Below, piece after piece: positions 14,135-26,053 of a stretch of DNA of 64,000 nt (position 1 is its first letter; each line of letters begins with the position of its first letter). The DNA lies in NCBI RefSeq assembly GCF_051020975.1, contig NW_027478169.1:1364001-1428000 (forward strand). Direction: 5' to 3'. The position numbers and the translations under genes were made by a program. The stretch comes from Osmia lignaria lignaria. Taxonomy: Eukaryota; Arthropoda; Insecta; Hymenoptera; Megachilidae. The notes below the pieces were generated by a model that saw only the letters and a program-made list of their open reading frames with translations, was not told the origin of the DNA and made no database searches.

Positions 14135-14937
14135 GATCAGATGAGTAGTTATCGAGATATATCAGGATATTTAAAAGCTCCGAAGCCGCACCAACAGAAT
14201 AGAGATACAGAAACACCGTGGCCCCTTTCTTTGAGATAACTCTGCACTATTGCGCGCTGCAATTGCCACTTCCAGCTTAGCTGTGCAGAAGAAGAACAAC
14301 AAGAAGAAGAAATATCTCGAAATATGTCCGTCAGGCCTCTTCCCTTGAGATAAATCTGCAAATATCTCGGAAGCGAAGCGAGCTATGACAAAATGTTAAG
14401 AGACCTTATTTGTAGAGAATTAAGTTTCCTACTTTTTATATTCTATGATATTTTTTGATCAGATGCGTAGTTCTCGAGATATATCAAGATATTTAAAAGT
14501 TCCGAAGCCGCACCAACATAATAGAGATACAGAAACGCCGTGGCCCCTTTCTTTGAGATAACTCTGCACTATTGCGCGCTGCAATTGCCACTTCCAGCTT
14601 AGCTGTGCAGGAGAAGAACAACAAGAAGATGAAATATCTCGAAATATGTCCGTCAGGCCCCTTCCCTTGAGATAAATCTGCAAATATCTCGGAAGCGAAG
14701 CGAGCTATGGCAAAATGTTAAGAGACCTTATTTGTAGAGAATTAAGTTTCCCACTTTTTATGTTCTATGATATTTTTTGATCAGATGCGTAGTTCTCGAG
14801 ATATATCAAGATATTTAAAAGTTCCGAAGCCGCACCAACATAATAGAGATACAGAAACACCGTGGCCCCTTTCTTTGAGATAACTCTGCACTATTGCGCG
14901 CTGCAATTGCCACTTCCAGCTTAGCTGTGCAGAAGAA

Positions 14938-17900
14938 GAACAACAAGAAGAAGAAATATCTCGGAATATGTCCGTCAGGCCCCTTCCCTTGAGATAAATC
15001 TGCAAATATCTCGGAAACGAAGCGAGCTATGGCAAAATGTTAACAGACCTTTTTGTAGAGAATTATGTTTCCTACAACTTATGTTCTATGATATTTCTTG
15101 ATCAGAAGCGTAGTTTTCGAGATATATCGAGATATTTAAAAGTTCCGAAGCCGCACCAACATAATAGAGATACAGAAACACCGTGGCCCCTTTCTTTGAG
15201 ATAACTCTGGACTATTGCGAACTGCAAATGCCACTTCCAGCTTAGCTGTGCAGAAGAGGAACAACAAGAAGAAGAAATATCTCGGAATATGTCCGTCAGG
15301 CCCCTTCCCTTGAGATAAATCTGCAAATATCTCGGAAACGAAGCGAGCTATGGCAAAATGTTAAGAGACCTTATTTGTAGAGAATTAAGTTTCCTACTTT
15401 TTATGTTCTATGATATTTTTTGATCAGAAGCGTAGTTCTCGAGATATATCAAGATATTTAAAAGTTCCGAAGCCGCACCAACATAATAGAGATACAGAAA
15501 CACCGTGGCCCCTTTCTTTGAGATAACTCTGCACTATTGCGAGCTGCAAATGCCACTTCCAGCTTAGCTGTGCAGAAGAGGAACAACAAGAAGAAGAAAT
15601 ATCTCGGAATATGTCCGTCAGGCCCCTTCCCTTGAGATAAATCTGCAAATATCTCGGAAACGAAGCGAGCTATGGCAAAATGTTAAGAGACCTTATTTGT
15701 AGAGAATTAAGTTTCCTACTTTTTATGTTCTATGATATTTTTTGATCAGATGCGTAGTTCTCGAGATATATAAAGATATTTAAAAGTTCCGAAGCCGCAC
15801 CAACATAATAGAGATACAGAAACACCGTGGCCCCTTTCTTTGAGATATCTCTGCACTATTGCGAGCTGCAAATGCCACTTCCAGCTTAGCTGTGCAGAAG
15901 AAGAACAACAAGAAGAAGAAATATCTCGAAATATGTCCGTCAGGCCCCTTCCCTTGAGATAGATCTGCAAATATCTCGGAAATGAAGCGAGCTATGGCAA
16001 AATGTTAAGAGACCTTTTTTGTAGAGAATTAAGTTTCCTACTTTTTATGTTCTATGATATTTTTTGATCAGATGCGTAGTTCTCGAGATATATCAAGATA
16101 TTTAAAAGTTCCGAAGCTGCACCAACATAATAGAGGTACAGAAACACCGTGGCCTCTTTCTTTGAGATAACTCCGCACTATTGCGAGCTGCAAATGCCAC
16201 TTCCAGCTTAGCTGTGCAGAAGAAGAACAACAAGAAGAAGAAATATCTCGAAATATGTCCGTCAGCCATCTTCCCTTGAGATAAATCTGCAAATATCTCG
16301 GAAACGAAGCGAGCTATGGCAAAATGTTAAGAGACCTTTTTTGTAGAGAATTATGTTTCCTACTTTTTATGTTCTATGATATTTTTCGATCAGATGCGTA
16401 GTTCTCGAGATATATCAAGATATTTAAAAGTTCCGAAGCCGCACCAACATAATAGAGATACAGAAACACCGTGGCCCCTTTCTTTGAGATAACTCTGCAC
16501 TATTGCGAGCTGGAAATGCTCCTTCCAGTTTAGCTGTGCAGAAGAAGAACAACAAGAAGAAGAAATATCTCGGAATATGTCCGTCAGGCCCCTTCCCTTG
16601 AGATAAATCTGCAAATATCTCGGAAACGAAGCGAGCTATGGCAAAATGTTAAGAGACCTTATTTGTAGAGAATTAAGTTTCCTACTTTTTATGTTCTATG
16701 ATATTTTTTGATCAGATGCGTAGTTCTCGAGATATATCAAGATATTTAAAAGTTCCGAAGCCGCACCAACATAATAGAGATACAGAAACACCGTGGCCCC
16801 TTTCTTTGAGATAACTCTGCACTATTGCGAGCTGCAAATGCCACTTCCAGCTTAGCTGTGCAGAAGAGGAACAACAAGAAGAAGAAATATCTCGGAATAT
16901 GTCCGTCAGGCCCCTTCCCTTGAGATAAATCTGCAAATATCTCGGAAACGAAGCGAGCTATGGCAAAATGTTAAGAGACCTTATTTGTAGAGAATTAAGT
17001 TTCCTACTTTTTATGTTCTATGATATTTTTTGATCAGATGCGTAGTTCTCGAGATATATCAAGATATTTAAAAGTTCCGAAGCCGCACCAACATAATAGA
17101 GATACAGAAACACCGTGGCCCCTTTCTTTGAGATAACTCTGCACTATTGCGAGCTGCAAATGCCACTTCCAGCTTAGCTGTGCAGATAGAAGAACAACAA
17201 GAAGAAGAAATATCTCGAAATATGTCCGTCAGGCCCCTTCTCTTGAGATAAATCTGCAAATATCTCGGAAACGAAGCGAGGTATCGCAAAATGTTAAGAG
17301 ACCTTTTTTGTAGAGAATTAAGTTTCCCACTTTTTATGTTCTATGATATTTTTTGATCAGATGCGTAGTTATCGAGATATATCAGGATATTTAAAAGTTC
17401 CGAAGCCGCACCAACATAATAGAGATACAGAAACACCGTGGCCCCTTGCTTTGAGATATCTCTGCACTATTGCGAGCTGCAAATGCCACTTCCAGCTTAG
17501 CTGTGCAGAAGAAGAACAACAAGAAGAAGAAATATCTCGAAATATGTCCGTCAGGCCCCTTCCCTTGAGATATATCTGCAAATATCTCGGAAACGAAGCG
17601 AGCTATGGCAAAATGTTAAGAGACCTTTTTTGTAGAGAATTAGGTTTCCTACTTTTTATGTTCTATGATATTTTTTGATCAGATGCGTAGTTCTCGAGAT
17701 ATATCAAGATATTTAAAAGTTCCGGAGCCGCACCAACATAATAGAGATACAGAAACACCGTGGCCCCTTTCTTTGAGATAACTCTGCACTATTGCGCGCT
17801 GCAATTGCCACTTCCAGGTTAGCTGTGCAGAAGAAGAACAACAAGAAGAAGAAATATCTCGAAATATGTCCGTCAGGCCTCTTCCCTTGAGATAAATCTG

Positions 17901-19794
17901 CAAATATCTCGGAAGCGAAGCGAGCTATGGCAAAATGTTAAGAGACCTTTTTTGTAGAGAATTAAGTTTCCCACTTTTTATGTTCTATGATATTTTTTGA
18001 TCAGATGCGTAGTTCTCGAGATATATCAGGATATTTAAAAGTTCCGGAGCCGCACCAACATAATAGAGATACAGAAACACCGTGGCCCCTTTCTTTGAGA
18101 TAACTCTGCACTATTGCGCGCTGCAATTGCCACTTCCAGCTTAGCTGTGCAGAAGAAGAACAACAAGAAGAAGAAATATCTCGAAATATGTCCGTCAGGC
18201 CTCTTCCCTTGAGATAAATCTGCAAATATCTCGGAAGCGAAGCGAGCTATGGCAAAATGTTAAGAGACCTTTTTTGTAGAGAATTAAGTTTCCCACTTTT
18301 TATGTTCTATGATATTTTTTGATCAGGTGCGTAGTTCTCGAGATATATCAGGATATTTAAAAGTTCCGGAGCCGCACCAACATAATAGAGATACAGAAAC
18401 ACCGTGGCCCCTTTCTTTGAGATAACTCTGCACTATTGCGCGCTGCAATTGCCACTTCCAGCTTAGCTGTGCAGAAGAAGAACAACAAGAAGAAGAAATA
18501 TCTCGAAATATGTCCGTCAGGCCCCTTCCCTTGAGATAAATCTGCAAATATCTCGGAAGCGAAGCGAGCTATGGCAAAATGTTAAGAGACCTTATTTGTA
18601 GAGAATTAAGTTTCCTACTTTTTATGTTCTATGATATTTTTTGATCAGATGCGTAGTTCTCGAGATATATCAAGATATTTAAAAGTTCCGAAGCCGCACC
18701 AACATATTAGAGATACAGAAACACCGTGGCCCCTTTCTTTGAGATAACTCTGCACTATTGCGAGCTGCAAATGCCACTTCCAGCTTAGCTGTGCAGATAG
18801 AAGAACAACAAGAAGAAGAAATATCTCGAAATATGTCCGTCAGGCCCCTTCCCTTGAGATAAATCTGCAAATATCTCGGAAACGAAGCGAGGTATCGCAA
18901 AATGTTAAGAGACCTTTTTTGTAGAGAATTAAGTTTCCCACTTTTTGTGTTCTATGATATTTTTTGATCAGATGAGTAGTTATCGAGATATATCAGGATA
19001 TTTAAAAGCTCCGAAGCCGCACCAACAGAATAGAGATACAGAAACACCGTGGCCCCTTTCTTTGAGATAACTCTGCACTATTGCGCGCTGCAATTGCCAC
19101 TTCCAGCTTAGCTGTGCAGAAGAAGAACAACAAGAAGAAGAAATATCTCGAAATATGTCCGTCAGGCCTCTTCCCTTGAGATAAATCTGCAAATATCTCG
19201 GAAGCGAAGCGAGCTATGACAAAATGTTAAGAGACCTTATTTGTAGAGAATTAAGTTTCCTACTTTTTATATTCTATGATATTTTTTGATCAGATGCGTA
19301 GTTCTCGAGATATATCAAGATATTTAAAAGTTCCGAAGCCGCACCAACATAATAGAGATACAGAAACGCCGTGGCCCCTTTCTTTGAGATAACTCTGCAC
19401 TATTGCGCGCTGCAATTGCCACTTCCAGCTTAGCTGTGCAGGAGAAGAACAACAAGAAGATGAAATATCTCGAAATATGTCCGTCAGGCCCCTTCCCTTG
19501 AGATAAATCTGCAAATATCTCGGAAGCGAAGCGAGCTATGGCAAAATGTTAAGAGACCTTATTTGTAGAGAATTAAGTTTCCCACTTTTTATGTTCTATG
19601 ATATTTTTTGATCAGATGCGTAGTTCTCGAGATATATCAAGATATTTAAAAGTTCCGAAGCCGCACCAACATAATAGAGATACAGAAACACCGTGGCCCC
19701 TTTCTTTGAGATAACTCTGCACTATTGCGCGCTGCAATTGCCACTTCCAGCTTAGCTGTGCAGAAGAAGAACAACAAGAAGAAGAAATATCTCG
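14938..19794. repeat. 14-mer segmental tandem duplication, copy 2, edited
   Basis: This repeats 10429-14963 with the offset changing in steps: 4,509 bp up to about 17385, 4,187 bp from about 17416 to about 18100, and 4,831 bp from about 18700 on. The steps are minus one and plus two monomers. Differences inside matched parts are few, such as AGAAGCG at 15428 versus AGATGCG, GGAAATGAAG near 15980 versus GGAAACGAAG, and CATATTAG near 18704 versus CATAATAG. The copy is therefore recent but has since gained and lost whole units. Confidence 0.86.
17355..17676. repeat. Hybrid monomer at a one-unit deletion
   Basis: The left end of this monomer (AGTTATCGAG, ATATCAGG) matches the one starting at 12846. 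From CATAATAG near 17416 on, including CCCCTTGCTTTG and GAGATATCTC, it matches the one starting at 13168. The two source monomers are adjacent in copy 1, so this is the scar of an in-register loss of one 322-bp unit in copy 2. The hybrid carries the 111-codon plus-strand frame that also exists at 13156 and 19920; I do not consider it a gene. Confidence 0.82.
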
Positions 19795-22186
19795 AAATAT
19801 GTCCGTCAGGCCTCTTCCCTTGAGATAAATCTGCAAATATCTCGGAAGCGAAGCGAGCTATGACAAAATGTTAAGAGACCTTATTTGTAGAGAATTAAGT
19901 TTCCTACTTTTTATGTTCTATGATATTTTTTGATCAGATGCGTAGTTCTCGAGATATATCAAGATATTTAAAAGTTCCGAAGCCGCACCAACATAATAGA
20001 GATACAGAAACACCGTGGCCCCTTGCTTTGAGATATCTCTGCACTATTGCGAGCTGCAAATGCCACTTCCAGCTTAGCTGTGCAGAAGAAGAACAACAAG
20101 AAGAAGAAATATCTCGAAATATGTCCGTCAGGCCCCTTCCCTTGAGATATATCTGCAAATATCTCGGAAACGAAGCGAGCTATGGCAAAATGTTAAGAGA
20201 CCTTTTTTGTAGAGAATTAGGTTTCCTACTTTTTATGTTCTATGATATTTTTTGATCAGATGCGTAGTTCTCGAGATATATCAAGATATTTAAAAGTTCC
20301 GGAGCCGCACCAACATAATAGAGATACAGAAACACCGTGGCCCCTTTCTTTGAGATAACTCTGCACTATTGCGCGCTGCAATTGCCACTTCCAGGTTAGC
20401 TGTGCAGAAGAAGAACAACAAGAAGAAGAAATATCTCGAAATATGTCCGTCAGGCCTCTTCCCTTGAGATAAATCTGCAAATATCTCGGAAGCGAAGCGA
20501 GCTATGGCAAAATGTTAAGAGACCTTTTTTGTAGAGAATTAAGTTTCCCACTTTTTATGTTCTATGATATTTTTTGATCAGATGCGTAGTTCTCGAGATA
20601 TATCAGGATATTTAAAAGTTCCGGAGCCGCACCAACATAATAGAGATACAGAAACACCGTGGCCCCTTTCTTTGAGATAACTCTGCACTATTGCGCGCTG
20701 CAATTGCCACTTCCAGCTTAGCTGTGCAGAAGAAGAACAACAAGAAGAAGAAATATCTCGAAATATGTCCGTCAGGCCCCTTCCCTTGAGATAAATCTGC
20801 AAATATCTCGGAAGCGAAGCGAGCTATGGCAAAATGTTAAGAGACCTTATTTGTAGAGAATTAAGTTTCCTACTTTTTATGTTCTATGATATTTTTTGAT
20901 CAGATGCGTAGTTCTCGAGATATATCAGGATACTTAAAAGTTCCGGAGCCGCACCAACAGAATAGAGATACAGAAACACCGTGGCCCCTTTCTTTGAGAT
21001 AACTCTGCACTATTGCGCGCTGCAATTGCCACTTCCAGGTTAGCTGTGCAGAAGAAGAACAACAAGAAGAAGAAATATCTCGAAATATGTCCGTCAGGCC
21101 TCTTCCCTTGAGATAAATCTGCAAATATCTCGGAAGCGAAGCGAGCTATGGCAAAATGTTAAGAGACCTTTTTTGTAGAGAATTAAGTTTCCCACTTTTT
21201 ATGTTCTATGATATTTTTTGATCAGATGCGTAGTTCTCGAGATATATCAGGATATTTAAAAGTTCCGGAGCCGCACCAACATAATAGAGATACAGAAACA
21301 CCGTGGCCCCTTTCTTTGAGATAACTCTGCACTATTGCGCGCTGCAATTGCCACTTCCAGCTTAGCTGTGCAGAAGAAGAACAACAAGAAGAAGAAATAT
21401 CTCGAAATATGTCCGTCAGGCCCCTTCCCTTGAGATAAATCTGCAAATATCTCGGAAGCGAAGCGAGCTATGGCAAAATGTTAAGAGACCTTATTTGTAG
21501 AGAATTAAGTTTCCTACTTTTTATATTCTATGATATTTTTTGATCAGATGCGTAGTTCTCGAGATATATCAAGATATTTAAAAGTTCCGAAGCCGCACCA
21601 ACATAATAGAGATACAGAAACGCCGTGGCCCCTTTCTTTGAGATAACTCTGCACTATTGCGCGCTGCAATTGCCACTTCCAGCTTAGCTGTGCAGGAGAA
21701 GAACAACAAGAAGATGAAATATCTCGAAATATGTCCGTCAGGCCCCTTCCCTTGAGATAAATCTGCAAATATCTCGGAAGCGAAGCGAGCTATGGCAAAA
21801 TGTTAAGAGACCTTATTTGTAGAGAATTAAGTTTCCCACTTTTTATGTTCTATGATATTTTTTGATCAGATGCGTAGTTCTCGAGATATATCAAGATATT
21901 TAAAAGTTCCGAAGCCGCACCAACATAATAGAGATACAGAAACACCGTGGCCCCTTTCTTTGAGATAACTCTGCACTATTGCGAGCTGCAAATGCCACTT
22001 CCAGCTTAGCTGTGCAGATAGAAGAACAACAAGAAGAAGAAATATCTCGAAATATGTCCGTCAGGCCCCTTCCCTTGAGATAAATCTGCAAATATCTCGG
22101 AAACGAAGCGAGGTATCGCAAAATGTTAAGAGACCTTTTTTGTAGAGAATTAAGTTTCCCACTTTTTATGTTCTATGATATTTTTT
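19795..22186. repeat. Third, rearranged segment of the 14-mer material
   Basis: The monomers at 19932 and 20254 match 13168 and 13490 at an offset of 6,764 bp, and 17679 onward at an offset of 2,577 bp. The monomer at 20576 has the left half of 17999 and the CAGGCCCC ending of 18321. The monomer at 21542 matches 14457 and 19288 (AAACGCCG, GCAGGAGAAG, AAGATGAAA). The 323-bp monomer at 21864 follows. The monomers are familiar but their order is new, as expected after several overlapping exchanges. Confidence 0.78.
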
Positions 22187-25100
22187 GATCAGATGCGTAG
22201 TTCTCGAGATATATCAGGATATTTAAAAGTTCCGAAGCCGCACCAACAGAATAGAGATACAGAAACACCGTGGCCCCTTTCTTTGAGAAAACTCTGCACT
22301 ATTGCGCGCTGCAATTGCCACTTCCAGCTTAGCTGTGCAGAAGAAGAACAACAAGAAGAAGAAATATCTCGAAATATGTCCGTCAGGCCCCTTCCCTTGA
22401 GATAAATCTGCAAATATCTCGGAAGCGAAGCGAGCTATGGCAAAATGTTAAGAGACCTTATTTGTAGAGAATTAAGTTTCCTACTTTTTATGTTCTATGA
22501 TATTTTGTGATCAGATGCGTAGTTCTCGAGATATATCAAGATATTTAAAAGTTCCGAAGCCGCACCAACATAATAGAGATACAGAAACACAGTGGCCTCT
22601 TTCTCTGAGATAACTCTGCACTATTGCGAGCTGCAAATGCCACTTCTAGCTTAGCTGTGCAGAAGAAGAACAACAAGAAGAAGAAATATCTCGAAATATG
22701 TCCGTCAGGCCTCTTCCCTTGAGATAAATCTGCAAATATCTCGGAAGCGAAGCGAGCTATGGCAAAATGTTAAGAGACCTTTTTTGTAGAGAATTAAGTT
22801 TCCCACTTTTTATGTTCTATGATATTTTTTGATCAGATGCGTAGTTCTCGAGATATATCAGGATATTTAAAAGTTCCGGAGCCGCACCAACATAATAGAG
22901 ATACAGAAACACCGTGGCCCCTTTCTTTGAGATAACTCTGCACTATTGCGCGCTGCAATTGCCACTTCCAGCTTAGCTGTGCAGAAGAAGAACAACAAGA
23001 AGAAGAAATATCTCGAAATATGTCCGTCAGGCCCCTTCCCTTGAGATAAACCTGCAAATATCTCGGAAGCGAAGCGAGCTATGGCAAAATGTTAAGAGAC
23101 CTTATTTGTAGAGAATTAAGTTTCCTACTTTTTATGTTCTATGATATTTTTTGATCAGATGCGTAGTTCTCGAGATATATCAAGATATTTAAAAGTTCCG
23201 AAGCCGCACCAACATAATAGAGATACAGAAACACCGTGGCCCCTTTCTTTGAGATAACTCTGCACTATTGCGAGCTGCAAATGCCACTTCCAGCTTAGCT
23301 GTGCAGATAGAAGAACAACAAGCAGAAGAAATATCTCGAAATATGTCCGTCAGGCCCCTTCTCTTGAGATAAATCTGCAAATATCTCGGAAACGAAGCGA
23401 GGTATCGCAAAATGTTAAGAGACCTTTTTTGTAGAGAATTAAGTTTCCCACTTTTTATGTTCTATGATATTTTTTGATCAGATGCGTAGTTATCGAGATA
23501 TATCAGGATATTTAAAAGTTCCGAAGCCGCACCAACAGAATAGAGATACAGAAACACCGTGGCCCCTTTCTTTGAGATAACTCTGCACTATTGCGCGCTG
23601 CAATTACCACTTCCAGCTTAGCTGTGCAGAAGAAGAACAACAAGAAGAAGAAATATCTCGAAATATGTCCGTCAGGCCCCTTCCCTTGAGATAAATCTGC
23701 AAATATCTCGGAAGCGAAGCGAGCTATGGCAAAATGTTAAGAGACCTTATTTGTAGAGAATTAAGTTTCCCACTTTTTATGTTCTATGATATTTTTTGAT
23801 CAGATGCGTAGTTCTCGAGATATATCAGGATATTTAAAAGTTCCGAAGCCGCACAAACAGAATAGAGATACAGAAACACCGTGGCCCCTTTCTTTGAGAA
23901 AACTCTGCACTATTGCGCGCTGCAATTGCCACTTCCAGCTTAGCTGTGCAGAAGAAGAACAACAAGAAGAAGAAATATCTCGAAATATGTCCGTCAGGCC
24001 CCTTCCCTTGAGATAAATCTGCAAATATCTCGGAAGCGAAGCGAGCTATGGCAAAATGTTAAGAGACCTTATTTGTAGAGAATTAAGTTTCCTACTTTTC
24101 ATGTTGTATGATATTTTTTGATCAGATGCGTAGTTCTCGAGATATATCAAGATATTTAAAAGTTCCGAAGCCGCACCAACATAATAGAGATACAGAAACA
24201 CAGTGGCCTCTTTCTTTGAGATAACTCGGCACTATTGCGAGTTGCAAATGCCACTTCCAGCTTAGCTGTGCAGAAGAAGAACAACAAGAAGAAGAAATAT
24301 CTCGAAATATGTCCGTCAGGCCTCTTCCCTTGAGATAAATCTGCAAATATCTCGGAAGCGAAGCGAGCTATGGCAAAATGTTAAGAGACCTTTTTTGTAG
24401 AGAATTAAGTTTCCCACTTTTTATGTTCTATGATATTTTTTGATCAGATGCGTAGTTCTCGAGATATATCAGGATATTTAAAAGTTCCGGAGCCGCACCA
24501 ACATAATAGAGGTACAGAAACACCGTGGCCCCTTTCTTTGAGATAACTCTGCACTATTGCGCGCTGCAATTGCCACTTCCAGCTTAGCTGTGCAGAAGAA
24601 GAACAACAAGAAGAAGAAATATCTCGAAATATGTCCGTCAGGCCCCTTCCCTTGAGATAAACCTGCAAATATCTCGGAAGCGAAGCGAGCTATGGCAAAA
24701 TGTTAAGAGACCTTATTTGTAGAGAATTAAGTTTCCTACTTTTTATGTTCTATGATATTTTTTGATCAGATGCGTAGTTCTCGAGATATATCAAGATATT
24801 TAAAAGTTCCGAAGCCGCACCAACATAATAGAGATACAGAAACACCGTGGCCCCTTTCTTTGAGATAACTCTGCACTATTGCCAGCTGCAAATGCCACTT
24901 CCGGCTTAGCTGTGCAGATAGAAGAACAACAAGAAGAAGAAATATCTCGAAATATGTCCGTCAGGCCCCTTCTCTTGAGATAAATCTGCAAATATCTCGG
25001 AAACGAAGCGAGGTATCGCAAAATGTTAAGAGACCTTTTTTGTAGAGAATTAAGTTTCCCACTTTTTATGTTCTATGATATTTTTTGATCAGATGCGTAG

Positions 25101-25408
25101 TTATCGAGATATATCAGGATATTTAAAAGTTCCGAAGCCGCACCAACAGAATAGAGATACAGAAACACCGTGGCCCCTTTCTTTGAGATAACTCTGCACT
25201 ATAGCGCGCTGCAATTGCCACTTCCAGCTTAGCTGTGCAGAAGAAGAACAACAAGAAGAAGAAATATCTCGAAATATGTCCGTCAGGCCCCTTCCCTTGA
25301 GATAAATCTGCAAATATCTCGGAAGCGAAGCGAGCTATGGCAAAATGTTAAGAGACCTTATTTGTAGAGAATTAAGTTTCCTACTTTTTATGTTCTATGA
25401 TATTTTTT
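22187..25408. repeat. Two copies of a 5-mer HOR (1,611 bp each)
   Basis: Copies are 22187-23797 and 23798-25408 (4 x 322 + 323). The order is: a monomer with GAGAAAACTC; one with CACAGTGGCCTC; one with GATAAACCTGC; the 323-bp type with GCAGATAGAAG and CTTCTCTTGAG; and one with AGTTATCGAG and CAACAGAATAG. Small differences exist: CACAAACAG near 23853, ACTCGGCAC near 24226, and CAAGCAGAAG near 23318. Confidence 0.88.
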
Positions 25409-26053
25409 GATCAGATGCGTAGTTCTCGAGATATATCAAGATATTTAAAAGTTCCGAAGCCGCACCAACATAATAGAGATACAGAAACACCGTGGCCCCT
25501 TTCTTTGAGATAACTCTGCACTATTGCGAGCTGCAAATGCCACTTCCAGCTTAGCTGTGCAGATAGAAGAACAACAAGAAGAAGAAATATCTCGAAATAT
25601 GTCCGTCAGGCCCCTTCTCTTGAGATAAATCTGCAAATATCTCGGAAACGAAGCGAGGTATCGCAAAATGTTAAGAGACCTTTTTTGTAGAGAATTAAGT
25701 TTCCCACTTTTTATGTTCTATGATATTTTTTGATCAGATGCGTAGTTATCGAGATATATCAGGATATTTAAAAGTTCCGAAGCCGCACCAACAGAATAGA
25801 GATACAGAAACAACGTGGCCCCTTTCTTTGAGATAACTCTGCACTATTGCGCGCTGCAATTGCCACTTCCAGCTTAGCTGTGCAGAAGAAGAACAACAAG
25901 AAGAAGAAATATCTCGAAATATGTCCGTCAGGCCCCTTCCCTTGAGATAAATCTGCAAATATCTCGGAAGCGAAGCGAGCTATGGCAAAATGTTAAGAGA
26001 CCTTATTTGTAGAGAATTAAGTTTCCCACTTTTTATGTTCTATGATATTTTTT
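25409..26053. repeat. Extra dimer (645 bp) duplicated from the 5-mer HOR
   Basis: The pair, a 323-bp monomer plus an AGTTATCGAG monomer, repeats the last two members of the 5-mer ending at 25408, offset 645 bp. A private change, AACAACGTGG, lies near 25812. The pair sits between two larger HOR blocks and looks like a local two-unit expansion. Confidence 0.8.

Larger units (their letters stand above)
10429..14937. repeat. 14-mer segmental tandem duplication, copy 1 (4,509 bp)
   Basis: From about 10429 the monomer order and variants match the sequence 4,509 bp to the right (14 units plus 1 bp). The right edge falls inside the monomer at 14779. Its left part matches the monomer at 19610. Its right part, including CTCGGAATATG and TTAACAGACC with the T5 run, matches the monomer at 10270. 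Mismatches at 14937 and 14964 place the crossover within 14938-14963. Relative to copy 2, this copy keeps the monomer start at 12846 and lacks two monomers near 13812. Confidence 0.88.

Noticed and set aside
13156..20255. Plus-strand 111-codon frames at 13156-13491, 17343-17678 and 19920-20255
   Set aside because: They span one monomer and part of the next. They exist because two TAA codons are changed in one monomer type (GATATC and GATATATC). The three copies come from block duplication. There is no coding signal beyond openness.
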